From Calothrix sp. PCC 7716 (GTDB taxonomy: Bacteria; Cyanobacteriota; Cyanobacteriia; Cyanobacteriales; Nostocaceae): a stretch of 64,000 nucleotides of DNA. The DNA lies in contig NZ_AP025018.1 in assembly GCF_019977735.1 (NCBI RefSeq), forward strand, positions 8,002,580 through 8,066,579, given 5' to 3'. The position numbers were made by a program, and so were the translations under genes. Numbering within the stretch: the first letter of the stretch is position 1; each line of letters starts with the position of its first letter. Shown here piece by piece: positions 50,740-60,354 of the stretch. The notes beneath the pieces are model-generated. The model worked only from the letters and a program-made list of their open reading frames with translations, was not told the origin of the DNA and made no database searches.

Positions 50740-53529
50740 TTACATCCGTTGCGAGCGTTCACCATAGCGTAACAATTTTTCAATTGCTCCTAAACGATTT
50801 TCCCAGACGCGCACCTGGTAGGAATTTTCTGCTGACTGCTCACGCATCCACCCTCTAAATTGTGATTGGAAACGCGAGAGTGATGACTTTGCTGTGGTTA
50901 AGCGTGAAGCACTGGGTGTTTCTGCTAGTTGATTTAATGCTGTTTCTAAGACATTTGCTTGTTGTTTGAAAGCTGATAGTGCTGTTGGTGTTAATTTTAA
51001 TTGATTATTTTGCTCAATCCATTTCCATTCTGCTTGTAGTGCTGTGTAACGTACTGCTGCTGTTTTAAAGGGTTGACGATGTGGTATTGGTTCAGAGGCG
51101 CCTGTTGATGATTTAACGGTAGCTGAATTACCTTGGGTATTATTAAATACTTGTTGCAATTCACCTGTTAAATTTTCTGCTGCAAATAATGCATAACCAA
51201 CAGCAGGCAAGTCTCTAATAACTTGAAGTTGGTCGAATGCTCCTGGTGTTGGTAGGTTTAGTAAGCGAATACCTGGTACTAATAATGCGGCGCCAAGTTG
51301 CCCAAATTGTGTGGAAGCTATCCACGGTTGTGCGAGTCGCTCGAAGCGTGTAGTATCTAGCGCATAAGTCATTGGCACTATTAAATCTATATCACCTCGT
51401 CTCGCCCAAACTTCCCAGTTTTGCTGAATTTTTTGAATTCGTTCTTGTTCAGGTAACGGAAACACAGCTACTGATATAGTTAAATCAGGTTTCTTGGCCC
51501 GTAAAGAACGTGAAACTTCTGCCACAAAACTATTAACTTGCTCTGTGCGGAATGCCGTCCATTTCTGCCATAAATCTGTTTGACTGGGTGAAATGGTTGC
51601 TGGGTCAATACCATATATTTGCCGAAATTGAAGACGTGCCGCTGTTCCATACCCATAAAGTCTTCCTGCACTGGGGTCTTGAAATGGGTAACGAATATAA
51701 TCTAGCTGTAACCCGTCTACGTCATATTTCGTAATTATTTCTTCGTATAACAACCGCAAATATTGCCTTACCTGGGGATTTGCTGGGTCGAAAAATGGTT
51801 TACCTTGACCTTGAGGTACCATTTGACCTCTATGGTCATATCCTGCCCAAGAAGGATTTGCTGCTAATACTGGGCCTGGATAGTTTTTATCTATACCCAA
51901 CAATTCGTTATGTCGCTGATTTCCGGCTGCAAATACCCAAACCCAAGCGTGTAATTCCATACCACGCGCTTTTGCTAGTCTTACAGCAGATGCAAGGGGG
52001 TCCCAACCTCGAATCAATGGGTTTTGCTGCGGCGCCACTTTACTTGGGTAAATTGGATAGCTGGCGTTGAGTGTTTCAAAAAATACTGTGTTAATTCCGG
52101 CTTGGGCGAGTCTATCAAAAACACGTGCAAGTCCTGCCTCGCTTCCGGCTCGAACTATTGTGCCTCTATCTAGCCACATCGATCTAATTTCTGGTTGTGC
52201 CATTCGCTGGTCAACAGGAAACTGCTTCCATAAGGAACTGCGCGCTGCTAACCATGCAGAACGAGCTTGAGCATATTGTCCTCTGGCAACAAGTTGAGGA
52301 ATGCTGTCTGCAACTTGACGCGCTTGGGAGTTACTAAAAGTTGGCGCCCCAGGTCTAACGGATGCAAAACTTGCTTGTTGCGCTTTTAGTGGCTGTACTC
52401 TACCAGAGATTGCTGATGCTGATAATTGAGAACTTTCGACTCGTCCAATCAAGTTTTGCAGTTCTTGACGTAATGCTGCTGCTTCAGAGGCACTTATTGG
52501 CTTAGTCGAATTTGGCACTACGTCTAGGCGCACATTTTGTTCGAGTTGGTCAATTGCTTCGTCGCTTCTGGGTATATTTCTAGGAAAACCACTTTGAGAG
52601 TTTGTAGCTGTCGCCGTTGTCCTTGCTGTTGGAGAGGTAAATATTGAGGGGTCAACTTTTATTGCTCCAAATTGCTGTGTATTTGAAGCTGGAGTATTTG
52701 TATTTATAGATGTAGAAGGTGATGATTTGGGAAGTTTTGCGACAGATGTGACACAATTTTTGGCGCCACCTGAAACTGTTCTAGAGGCGCCTGGTGGTAA
52801 CTGCATATGACGGTTAATTGCTGCAGTTAACCATCTCGAATCTAATTCGCTAGCAGCTACTGTATCAACACCCCAACGCCAACCAAAAAAGGTCGAACGG
52901 TCGGTCGTCAAAACCGCTGTTGAATTATCTTTTGTATCCCATATTGCTGCTGGCTGTCCAGTAGATTCGTCGGAAATAACAACTCCACCCCGCACTTGTC
53001 CAAAAACACCAGCTTTTGCCCAATCTTGAGTAACTTTAACTTTTGTTGGTTGAATTTTTTGAACATTATTCAGACTAAACCCCCAATAACCACCTAGTAA
53101 TGCGCGTACTAACTGCCGCACTCCTGGCGCCGATGTAGTACCAACAGGGCCTGATGCGATTAGGCGCCCGCCTTTACTCATCCACTCTTCCAAAGCAATA
53201 GCTTGTGCAGGGCTTAAGGTTTCAACGTTGGGTAAAAATAAAACTTTACGCTCTCCCCAGTCAGTAGCAGTTCTAATTGAATCTAGAGAAACAACACAAT
53301 AGTTAACGCCTGCTGCCTGTAAGCGGCTGGTAATACCCGACCACTGATTAGCGTTGTCTTGACTATAAATAATAGTTAAATTCGTATCTGAGGCTGCCGT
53401 TGCCGGAATACTCAACAAATTAAAAATAATAAATTGTAAATTAAAGAAAAATAAGCCAAATTTTGTAATGCTGTTTACCTTGGTTGACTTAATTATTTCT
53501 TCCTTAACTAATTTAGCCCGTTTTATCAC
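50740..53529 (-). CDS. GH10-like glycoside hydrolase (DUF187 type), exported
   Basis: The product has 929 residues with an N-terminal hydrophobic leader (about 24-45, FGLFFFNLQFIIFNLLSIPA). Residues 45-250 form an N-terminal domain reminiscent of ThuA-like/GATase folds (NVETLSPAQAIALEEWMSKG, GGRLIASGP). A low-complexity linker follows. The TIM-barrel hydrolase, about 445-760, has EMRS-like IRSMWLDRGTIV, INTVFFETLNASYPIYPSK, LHAWVWVFAAGN and DGLQLDYIRYPF. Members act on wall or capsule polysaccharide. The C-terminal region is helical. The last residues (ERSQRM, TAA stop) come from a unit of the AACGGATGT repeat. Confidence 0.83.
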   Translation of the reverse strand: MIKRAKLVKEEIIKSTKVNSITKFGLFFFNLQFIIFNLLSIPATAASDTNLTIIYSQDNANQWSGITSRLQAAGVNYCVVSLDSIRTATDWGERKVLFLPNVETLSPAQAIALEEWMSKGGRLIASGPVGTTSAPGVRQLVRALLGGYWGFSLNNVQKIQPTKVKVTQDWAKAGVFGQVRGGVVISDESTGQPAAIWDTKDNSTAVLTTDRSTFFGWRWGVDTVAASELDSRWLTAAINRHMQLPPGASRTVSGGAKNCVTSVAKLPKSSPSTSINTNTPASNTQQFGAIKVDPSIFTSPTARTTATATNSQSGFPRNIPRSDEAIDQLEQNVRLDVVPNSTKPISASEAAALRQELQNLIGRVESSQLSASAISGRVQPLKAQQASFASVRPGAPTFSNSQARQVADSIPQLVARGQYAQARSAWLAARSSLWKQFPVDQRMAQPEIRSMWLDRGTIVRAGSEAGLARVFDRLAQAGINTVFFETLNASYPIYPSKVAPQQNPLIRGWDPLASAVRLAKARGMELHAWVWVFAAGNQRHNELLGIDKNYPGPVLAANPSWAGYDHRGQMVPQGQGKPFFDPANPQVRQYLRLLYEEIITKYDVDGLQLDYIRYPFQDPSAGRLYGYGTAARLQFRQIYGIDPATISPSQTDLWQKWTAFRTEQVNSFVAEVSRSLRAKKPDLTISVAVFPLPEQERIQKIQQNWEVWARRGDIDLIVPMTYALDTTRFERLAQPWIASTQFGQLGAALLVPGIRLLNLPTPGAFDQLQVIRDLPAVGYALFAAENLTGELQQVFNNTQGNSATVKSSTGASEPIPHRQPFKTAAVRYTALQAEWKWIEQNNQLKLTPTALSAFKQQANVLETALNQLAETPSASRLTTAKSSLSRFQSQFRGWMREQSAENSYQVRVWENRLGAIEKLLRYGERSQRM

Positions 53530-53735
53530 GCCCTAATCCTCAGTTGGTTGTTTACGATTAAAATAGTTATTAGCCAATACAGTAATTGGCATTATCAGCG
53601 GAAGCAATCGAGTCAAAACCATCCTGCGTTCATTAAAACATTAACGAACGCACGAAATGGAAGGAACCAAAATTCCTGGGTTTGCCAGTGGAAAAAGCAG
53701 ACGCTTTTAATTAAAGGTAGCTTATCACTAATAGC
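53530..53735. other. Intergenic region between two leftward genes
   Basis: TGCGTTC and GAACGCA (about 53625-53651) form an inverted repeat. No gene is seen. Confidence 0.45.
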
Positions 53736-55058
53736 CTAATTTATACAGGTGTTTATTAACTCATTAACTCCAGTGACTGGAAAAATTTTGGTATTGAGTC
53801 TAGAAGCTACTTCCTCGACACTAATATCGTCTAGAAAGATTAATTCACCGTGTTTAAGCATAACGCTTGGTAATAAAATTCCATCACCTAAATCAACACC
53901 TTGTAACTTAGATAACAAATCATGACCAGTAAGTAATCCAGTGACACTTATATCTTGCCCCCAGTATTCGCTTGATAAAGCTTGCATATTCACTTGCAAT
54001 CCTTCAACCGAATTTAACTGTTGGTTTAGAGGTTGAAATGCTTTTTCTACAGCGTTGCCCACAACCCAAGTCAATTTTCTGGGTTTGACTTTTGCTGGTA
54101 ATAATTCCGATGCTGTGGTTGTAAATTCTTTGATAAACAAACGAATTGAACCAACACCGTTATCAATTTGGGGATAATCTTCGTAATCAGCTTCACATGG
54201 TAACTCCTCACCAGCAATCAAAAACCATTCATCAGCTAACCAAACAACAGTAGAACCCAACTTTTTGCGAAACTCCTCTTGTAGACTTTTAACTTGTGAA
54301 ATCACTTCTCTAGCTTTTTTAGGGGTGACAGGTACAAGTTCGTCGTACTCTGGTCGAAAGCGCGTTAATCCTACAGGTACCACCGCAATTGATGCTACCG
54401 CAGGCACATCACCTGTATAAAACGACGCTAAATCACGAATTGTTTGTTCCAAGTGCTTGCCATCATTTATACCCGGACACACTACTACTTGGGCATGAAT
54501 TTGCAGGCGCCGTTCTTGAAACCACTTGATTTGGTCTAATATCTCACCTGCACGCTGATTTTTGAGAAGTTTAATTCTAACATCTGGTTCCGTAGCGTGT
54601 ACTGATACGAATAAAGGCGAAAGTCGCATTGCTTCGATGCGTTGCCATTCGCGAGCAGGTAAATTGGTCAGCGTCAAATACGAACCGTAAAGAAAACTAA
54701 GACGGTAATCATCGTCCTTATAATATAAAGACTCGCGTTTACCTGGTGGTTGTTGGTCGATAAAACAAAACGGGCATTTGTTATTGCACTGAATCAGATT
54801 GTCGAACAGCGCAGTTTCAAACTCTAACCCTAAATCTTCGTCGTAATCCTTTTCAATCTCAAGGCAGTGAGTTTTACCCGATGCATCTAATACTTCAAGT
54901 TCGAGTACCTCATCGGCACACAAAAATCTATAATCAATCAAATCGCGTGGGTGACTACCGTTGATGCTGACAATTGCGTCTCCTGCTTCAAAGCCAATTT
55001 CAGCAGCTATCGAGTCAGATAATACTTTTGTTATACGAGCAGGTTTAATAACCGACAT
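53736..55058 (-). CDS. Radical-SAM/PDZ protein (TIGR03279 / DUF512 type)
   Basis: The product has 440 residues. Residues 5-75 are PDZ-like (ITKVLSDSIAAEIGFEAGDA, IVSINGSHPRDLIDY). C-N-N-K-C-P-F-C near 93 in QCNNKCPFCFIDQQPPGKR is the C-x3-C-x2-C cluster motif of radical SAM enzymes. The DUF512 region follows (VAVVPVGLTRFRPEYDELVP, WVVGNAVEKAFQPL, LTGHDLLSKLQGVDLGDGIL). Proteins of this exact architecture are conserved in oxygenic phototrophs and some clostridia. The substrate is unknown; an oxygen-tolerant FeS enzyme is inferred from phylogeny. Confidence 0.88.
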   Translation of the reverse strand: MSVIKPARITKVLSDSIAAEIGFEAGDAIVSINGSHPRDLIDYRFLCADEVLELEVLDASGKTHCLEIEKDYDEDLGLEFETALFDNLIQCNNKCPFCFIDQQPPGKRESLYYKDDDYRLSFLYGSYLTLTNLPAREWQRIEAMRLSPLFVSVHATEPDVRIKLLKNQRAGEILDQIKWFQERRLQIHAQVVVCPGINDGKHLEQTIRDLASFYTGDVPAVASIAVVPVGLTRFRPEYDELVPVTPKKAREVISQVKSLQEEFRKKLGSTVVWLADEWFLIAGEELPCEADYEDYPQIDNGVGSIRLFIKEFTTTASELLPAKVKPRKLTWVVGNAVEKAFQPLNQQLNSVEGLQVNMQALSSEYWGQDISVTGLLTGHDLLSKLQGVDLGDGILLPSVMLKHGELIFLDDISVEEVASRLNTKIFPVTGVNELINTCIN

Positions 55059-55077
55059 ACGAGAATATTAATACTTA

Positions 55078-55156
55078 ACATGTCATTCTGAGCGTAGCGA
55101 AGAATCTCTTTTACCTTGTAATTTATTTAGATGCTTCACTACGTTCAGCATGACAT
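55078..55156. repeat. Inverted pair of TGTCATTCTGAGCG..GAAG repeats
   Basis: ATGTCATTCTGAGCGTAGCG.. at the left and ..ACTACGTTCAGCATGACAT at the right face each other. Relatives lie at 29981-30032 and 59861-59892. Confidence 0.75.
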
Positions 55157-55172
55157 AATTTTAGACCTATAT

Positions 55173-56087
55173 TTATGCCAATCCTTTAAATGCTCCTGTA
55201 GCAACGGCGCCTAAAATAGCTGCACCAAAAGCAAGACGATACCAAACAAACACCCAGTTGCTATTGCGCTGTAAGAATTTAAGCAGCCAAGCGATAGATA
55301 AATAAGAGAAGATAAAGGTCGAGATAATGCCGACTATCAACGGCACAAACATATTTGAGACTTCAAGAACGTCTTTAGTCTGAACTAATGTAGCAATAGC
55401 AAGGGTAGGGAATCCTAGCAAAAACGAGAATCTAGCCGCAGTTTGACGCTCTAATCCTAAAAACAAGGCAGTTGTCAGTGTTGAGCCAGAACGCGAAGCA
55501 CCTGGTAATAAGGCTATCATCTGTCCTAAACCAACGATAATTCCATCTTTAATTTCTAACTCTTCAAACCCGCGCTTGCGTGAACCTATTTTTTCCGCTA
55601 AACCCAATAGTGTTGCCATTACTATCGACATACCAGCAATTGTTAACGGACTTTCTAATTCGACTTTTAATATTTTTAACACCAGCCCACCCAAAAGCGC
55701 AGGCGCCGTACCAATTATAATTCCAACAAATATCTTCCACTCTTCACGCTGCCAGTCTTTACGCTGAAACGCAGCCCAGGCGCCTTCTAAAATACTAAAA
55801 ATATCTTTACGGAAATACCACCCAACTGCAAAAACGCTGCCTAGTTGAATTCCATCAATTGCGGCTTTACTCCATGTCGCTTTCCATCCCAAAACATCAC
55901 GAAAAATAATTAAGTGCGCTGTGCTGCTTATGGGCAAAAACTCTGTAATGCCCTGCACTATGCCTAAAACGATACCTTGTATAACCTGCCAAATTAAGTT
56001 GGAATTACCCGCAGCAGTATTACCTGCTTCTTGCATCAAGTAGGTGAATGCAGGCAAATAATCTACACCTATAAACATTGTTGCCAT
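55173..56087 (-). CDS. uppP: Undecaprenyl-diphosphatase
   Basis: Recycles the lipid carrier for peptidoglycan and polysaccharide synthesis in the inner membrane. The product has 304 residues and about eight membrane segments. The two active-site regions are GIVQGITEFLPISSTAHLII near 45 and ALLPGASRSGSTLTTALFLG near 200. The N-terminus (MATMFIGVDYLPAFTYLMQE) is about 30 residues longer than the core; an internal start is possible but no clear ribosome site decides it. Confidence 0.93.
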   Translation of the reverse strand: MATMFIGVDYLPAFTYLMQEAGNTAAGNSNLIWQVIQGIVLGIVQGITEFLPISSTAHLIIFRDVLGWKATWSKAAIDGIQLGSVFAVGWYFRKDIFSILEGAWAAFQRKDWQREEWKIFVGIIIGTAPALLGGLVLKILKVELESPLTIAGMSIVMATLLGLAEKIGSRKRGFEELEIKDGIIVGLGQMIALLPGASRSGSTLTTALFLGLERQTAARFSFLLGFPTLAIATLVQTKDVLEVSNMFVPLIVGIISTFIFSYLSIAWLLKFLQRNSNWVFVWYRLAFGAAILGAVATGAFKGLA

Positions 56088-56177
56088 TAACTAGACTCCC
56101 GAAGTTGCCGCGTTTTACGAATTATCCAACTTTACGTTACCAGCGTCAGCGGTTCCGGGTGACATTTAAGTGAAAAG

Positions 56178-56346
56178 TACTGAGTGTTGAGTGCTGAGTG
56201 TTGAGTGCTAAGTGCTGAGTGCTAAGTGCTAAGTGAGAAGTTAATACTCAGCACTCAGCACTTTCTACTTTTGACTTTTTCTCAGCACTCAGCACTTTCT
56301 ACTTTTGACTTTTTCTCAGCACTCAGCACTTTCTACTCATCACTCA
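56178..56346. repeat. Heptamer array (GTGCTGA / CTCAGCA) arranged as a large inverted repeat
   Basis: The left part has GTGCTGAGTGTTGAGTGCT units; the right part has CTCAGCACTCAGCACTTTCT units embedded in two full copies of a 34-base direct repeat. The halves are complementary, so the region can form a long hairpin. It is the longest of several short tandem repeat tracts in the window. Confidence 0.85.
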
Positions 56347-56444
56347 TTAGGGGTATAATGTTTTTTAAATGCCCTAGGGGGGGATTTATTGTTATGTTAC
56401 TTTAAGTAAGATAAAGTTAAGTAACAAATATTAAAATTAAAATT

Positions 56445-57266
56445 TTGGTTAATACAGCCTTGGTTAACACAGTTTTGCCTGCACGCGCAGCTTCTACCCA
56501 ATCATTAAAGATACTAGATACGCAAGAGGAATCTAGCACCGTTGCTACTCAAACCGAACTTCTAGATTTAAAGAATGATTTAACAAGTGATTTTACACTT
56601 TATACATCTACGGCGCCTGTATCGTTAGTACCTCCGATTACGCTTCTCATTTTTGGTGCGGCAGTATTTTTGGTGTCGGTTCCAGTATTTATTGAGGCGC
56701 CTTTAGTTAGAGCTTTGCCAACTTTAAGTTTGGGGCTAACTGGGTTTTGGATGTGGCTAAGTTTCAGCTTAATGTCACATTACAAAACTTATATATGGGG
56801 CGATTTACTGTATGGTTTTAGCTGGAGTTGGTTGGCTGGTTCGATTTACTGGGGTTGGTTACGATGGGAACCACTATGGCATTTACCCGTAGAAGCTATT
56901 GGTTTACCTTTTGCGATATGGTGTTTGCAGCGTAATTGGGGTAAAGTTGGCAACTGGTTTTACTTAGGTTCGCTTTTTGGCACTGTTGTCACAGATATTT
57001 ATTTTTATTTAACAAACTTAATACCTTATTGGCGCCAAATTATGTATGTAGAACCAGAAGCAGTACCTGGGATTTTACAGGCAGCTTTAGTTCAGGTGCA
57101 AACACCAATTGGTCAGTTATGGGGAGTAATTCTTGGAGTTGTATTGTTAACAGTGGGAATTTTACCACTGGCAAGACACCGAAATCATTGGTTTGCCTTT
57201 GGTGGCGCCGTGTTGAGTACTATTTTGGTTGATATGTTGTTTTTGGCTGCTGCCATGTTCGCTTAA
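56445..57266 (+). CDS. DUF3120 membrane protein
   Basis: The product has 273 residues. About 50 N-terminal residues are soluble, followed by six to seven membrane segments (ITLLIFGAAVFLVSVPVFIE, LSLGLTGFWMWLSFSLM, GWLRWEPLWHLPVEAIGLPF, LWGVILGVVLLTVGILPLA). The WGDLLYGFSWSWLAGSIYWG segment is characteristic of DUF3120, a cyanobacterial/plastid family of unknown role. The start is a TTG in an unclear context; homologs may begin nearer residue 60. Confidence 0.8.
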   Translation: MVNTALVNTVLPARAASTQSLKILDTQEESSTVATQTELLDLKNDLTSDFTLYTSTAPVSLVPPITLLIFGAAVFLVSVPVFIEAPLVRALPTLSLGLTGFWMWLSFSLMSHYKTYIWGDLLYGFSWSWLAGSIYWGWLRWEPLWHLPVEAIGLPFAIWCLQRNWGKVGNWFYLGSLFGTVVTDIYFYLTNLIPYWRQIMYVEPEAVPGILQAALVQVQTPIGQLWGVILGVVLLTVGILPLARHRNHWFAFGGAVLSTILVDMLFLAAAMFA

Positions 57267-57524
57267 ACTTTGCTTAAGCACATTGTGTAGATTTGTATCG
57301 TTCCTTCATGAAAAAATTCACGGTAAATTAACCATTTTCGTTAGTTTTAGTAAAAATTTTACCAAACCCATAAGGCATCAGAGTTTTGAGTGTTAATACG
57401 CTGTATATTAGTTTCTGATAACTGCTGTGTTGGTTTATGAGTTGTTAATGTCAAAAGTTAAACTATTGACTATTGACTTCTTAAAACAGTGATATTTGTT
57501 CGATGATGAAAGGTGGAAAGTATC
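57267..57524. other. Intergenic region upstream of psbU
   Basis: About 258 bases, AT-rich, no gene. It must contain the psbU promoter. AAAGGTGG at 57509-57516 is the likely psbU ribosome site. Confidence 0.45.
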
Positions 57525-57965
57525 GTGAAACGATTCGCGCGTATATTATCAGTATTTAGCTTGCTAGTAGCTTGTTTAGGATGGTTGGGCACTTCTCAAC
57601 CAGCTCAAGCGAGTACATTGAATAGCTTTGCTTTTCGGTCGGTTCCTGTATTCGCGGCAGAAACTAGCGAAACGTATCGTAACCGTGCAGATGACAGACT
57701 GGCAGAAGTTTATGGTAAAAAAATAGATTTAAATAATACCAATATTGCTTCTTTCCAGCGTTTCCCAGGACTTTACCCAACGCTTGCAAGTAAAATCGTT
57801 CAAAATGCTCCATACAAAGATGTTCAGGACGTTTTGCAATTGAAAGGACTTAGCGAACGCCAAAAGCAAATTCTGGAAGCTAATCTCAACAACTTCGTTG
57901 TTAATGAAGTTGAGTCTGTTTTTACCGAAGGTGACGACCGTTACAATAACGGTATTTATAGATAG
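57525..57965 (+). CDS. psbU: Photosystem II extrinsic protein PsbU
   Basis: PsbU (12 kDa) binds the lumenal side of photosystem II and stabilises the oxygen-evolving complex. The product has 146 residues from the GTG at 57525. The signal peptide is [20 protein letters not shown], cut near AQAS or FAAE. The mature part has the helix-hairpin-helix fold of the family: [59 protein letters not shown] and the C-terminal [11 protein letters not shown]. The GTG is chosen over the GTG at 57513 because AAAGGTGG then sits at normal spacing. Confidence 0.95.
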   Translation: MKRFARILSVFSLLVACLGWLGTSQPAQASTLNSFAFRSVPVFAAETSETYRNRADDRLAEVYGKKIDLNNTNIASFQRFPGLYPTLASKIVQNAPYKDVQDVLQLKGLSERQKQILEANLNNFVVNEVESVFTEGDDRYNNGIYR

Positions 57966-58104
57966 GAGATAGGAGATAGGAGTTAGGAGTTAGAAGTTAA
58001 GAATTCCTCACTTCTCATTCCTAATTCCTCGTTCCTCAGCACTCAAAACTCAGCACTCAGAACTCAGCACTCAAAACTCAGCACTCAGAACTCAGCACTC
58101 ACCA
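57966..58104. repeat. Mixed heptamer arrays between psbU and nadB
   Basis: GGAGATAGGAGATAGGAGTT units give way to CTCAGCACTCAGAACTCAGC units in imperfect tandem. The array ends 19 bases before the nadB start codon. Confidence 0.85.
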
Positions 58105-58122
58105 CTTTATTTAGTTTGTCAA

Positions 58123-59772
58123 TTGAACGTTGTTAAGAATGAATTTGATGTTTTAGTAGTAGGCGCCGGTGCGGCTGGACTCTATACTGCACTGTGTTTA
58201 CCTAAAGAAACGCGAGTTGGCTTAATTACTAAAGAAACTATTTCATTATCTGCTAGTGATTGGGCACAAGGTGGTATAGCCGCAGCTGTTTCACCCGAAG
58301 ATTCTCCGCAGTTACATATTGAAGATACTTTAAAAGCTGGCGCCGGGTTATGTGATGTAGCTGCAGTTGACTTTCTGGCTAATAATGCTTCAGTTTGTAT
58401 TAAGTCACTTGTAGATTTAGGTGTCGCTTTCGACCGTCACGGTAATAATTTGGCGCTAACCCTAGAAGCTGCTCACTCTAGGCATCGTGTTCTTCATGCT
58501 GCTGATACAACAGGACGCGAAGTCACGACAACTTTAGCAAATCAAGTTCTTAAACGTCCTAATATTCATGTTATTCAACAAGCGCTGGCATTAGATTTAT
58601 GGCTTGAACCAGAAACACAGCGCTGTTGTGGTATTAGTTTATTTCACGATAATCAAATTACTTGGGTACATGCTACTGCTGTTGTATTGGCAACAGGTGG
58701 TGGAGGTCAAGTATTTGCACAAACAACCAACCCAGCGGTAAGTACTGGTGATGGTGTTGCTATTGCTTGGCGAGCTGGTGCCATTTTACGCGATTTAGAA
58801 TTTGTACAGTTTCATCCAACTGCTTTGACTAAAGCTGGTGCAGACCGTTTTTTGATTAGCGAAGCTGTTCGGGGTGAAGGCGCCCATTTAATTGATGATC
58901 AAAGACGGCGCTTTGCATTCGATTATCATGAAGCTGGCGAACTGGCGCCACGCGATATTGTTAGTCGAGCTATTTATAGCCACCTACAAAAAAATGCCTC
59001 TGACCCATCAACGGCAAATGTATGGCTAGATATGCGCCCTATTCCTAAAGAAACTATTCGTTATCGCTTTCCCAACATTGTTAAAATATGTCAGTTCTGG
59101 GGAGTAGACGTATTCTCAACACCAATTCCTGTTGCACCTGCTGCACATTACTGGATGGGTGGTATTGTCACTGATTTAACTAATAGTACTAATATAAACG
59201 GTTTATATGCTGTTGGTGAAACAGCTAGTACTGGAGTTCATGGAGCAAACCGTTTAGCGAGCAATTCACTGCTCGAATGCATTGTGTTCGGCGCCCAAAT
59301 GGCAAATATTAAATTAGAGCAGGTAAAAACTTCTACAATAAGAACAAGTACCGTAGATTTTACGTTAAGTACAGTGCAACTAGAGTCTTGTCAAGTTTAT
59401 CTTAATGACTTGCGCGAAAATATTCCGCGTTTGATGTGGCAAAGTGCTGGAATATGTCGTGAACAAAATCTTTTAGAAAGCGCTATTACAACTGTTGAAA
59501 CTTGGCAGCGTGATTTTAATAATTTACCGCTTAGTCAATTTTTAGTTGCTCTGCGTCCGACTGAATGCGTATTTAATATATCTAGCGTGGAAAAGCTGTT
59601 ACGATTATGGGCAGAAACCCGCAATTTGCTTGATGTTGCTTACTTAATTCTTAAGAGTGCAGCTTTTAGAACTGAAAGCAGGGGTGGACATTACCGCACG
59701 GACTTTCCATCATCTAGTACTGACTGGGAATTACATACGCTTGTGCAAAATCAACTTTGGTATAAATCATAA
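58123..59772 (+). CDS. nadB: L-aspartate oxidase
   Basis: FAD enzyme that oxidises L-aspartate to iminoaspartate, the first step of NAD synthesis. The product has 549 residues. FAD-binding VVGAGAAGLYTAL is near 12 and ISLSASDWAQGGIAAAVSPE near 41. HSRHRVLHAADTTGREV, DLEFVQFHPTAL and AAHYWMGGI/GLYAVGETASTGVHGANRLASNSLLE are the succinate-dehydrogenase/NadB family motifs. A TTG at 58123 is used, since homologs start about here and no ATG is available before the FAD motif. Confidence 0.95.
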   Translation: MNVVKNEFDVLVVGAGAAGLYTALCLPKETRVGLITKETISLSASDWAQGGIAAAVSPEDSPQLHIEDTLKAGAGLCDVAAVDFLANNASVCIKSLVDLGVAFDRHGNNLALTLEAAHSRHRVLHAADTTGREVTTTLANQVLKRPNIHVIQQALALDLWLEPETQRCCGISLFHDNQITWVHATAVVLATGGGGQVFAQTTNPAVSTGDGVAIAWRAGAILRDLEFVQFHPTALTKAGADRFLISEAVRGEGAHLIDDQRRRFAFDYHEAGELAPRDIVSRAIYSHLQKNASDPSTANVWLDMRPIPKETIRYRFPNIVKICQFWGVDVFSTPIPVAPAAHYWMGGIVTDLTNSTNINGLYAVGETASTGVHGANRLASNSLLECIVFGAQMANIKLEQVKTSTIRTSTVDFTLSTVQLESCQVYLNDLRENIPRLMWQSAGICREQNLLESAITTVETWQRDFNNLPLSQFLVALRPTECVFNISSVEKLLRLWAETRNLLDVAYLILKSAAFRTESRGGHYRTDFPSSSTDWELHTLVQNQLWYKS

Positions 59773-59774
59773 AA

Positions 59775-59850
59775 TTTAAGAGTTAGGAGTTAAGAGTTAG
59801 GAGTTAGGAGTTAGGAGTTAGGAGTTAGGAGTTAGGAGTTAGGAGTTAGG
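59775..59850 (+). repeat. GGAGTTA heptamer tandem array
   Basis: About nine consecutive or near-consecutive copies of GGAGTTA follow the nadB stop codon. It is the purest array of this family in the window. Confidence 0.9.
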
Positions 59851-60354
59851 AATTTCCTTTTATGTCATGCTGAACGTAGTGAAGCATCTTTCTAATTTAT
59901 TGAGACTTAAAAGATTCTAGCCTGTGGTAAATGCTCCGCCGGATGGCTACGCTCAGAATGACAATTTCTAACTCATCACTCCTAACTAATATATTGGTCT
60001 GTGTCATTAATTTTGGGTTGTTGTAAGGTGGGCAGTGCCAGCCCTTTCAACGTGAACAATTGTACTAAAAAAATTACCTAAAATACATGTTCAATTAACT
60101 TCCCAATAATAAGCTTTGCGGGATATCGTTCAAAAAATGAACAATATATACGGCGCCATCTTGACCATTTTTGATATGCTCTCGTGAGTAAATTAGGTGG
60201 ATGACTAAAAAGCTTAATTTTTAGGTAACGTAAGAATGGGGGTTTCAAGCGCCGCTCTAGTAGTTCTACTGTTCGCGTTGAAAGGGCTGGGTGGGCAGTG
60301 CCCACCCTACTATCGGCGCCTACACCCCAAAACTTATGACATGAACCAATATAT
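59851..60354. other. Repeat-rich intergenic region
   Basis: About 500 bases without a supported gene. It has a TGTCATGCTGAACGTAGTGA repeat (59861-59892), a degenerate GGTGGGCAGTGCCAGCC (about 60028) and a GGTGGGCAGTGCCCACC palindrome (about 60293). A 110-residue ORF on the minus strand crosses the repeats and is not convincing. Confidence 0.6.

Noticed and set aside
56178-59850. Regular repeats considered as a CRISPR array
   Set aside because: Units are 7 bases or a 34-base compound without unique spacers, and no cas genes are near. They are tandem heptamer repeats.
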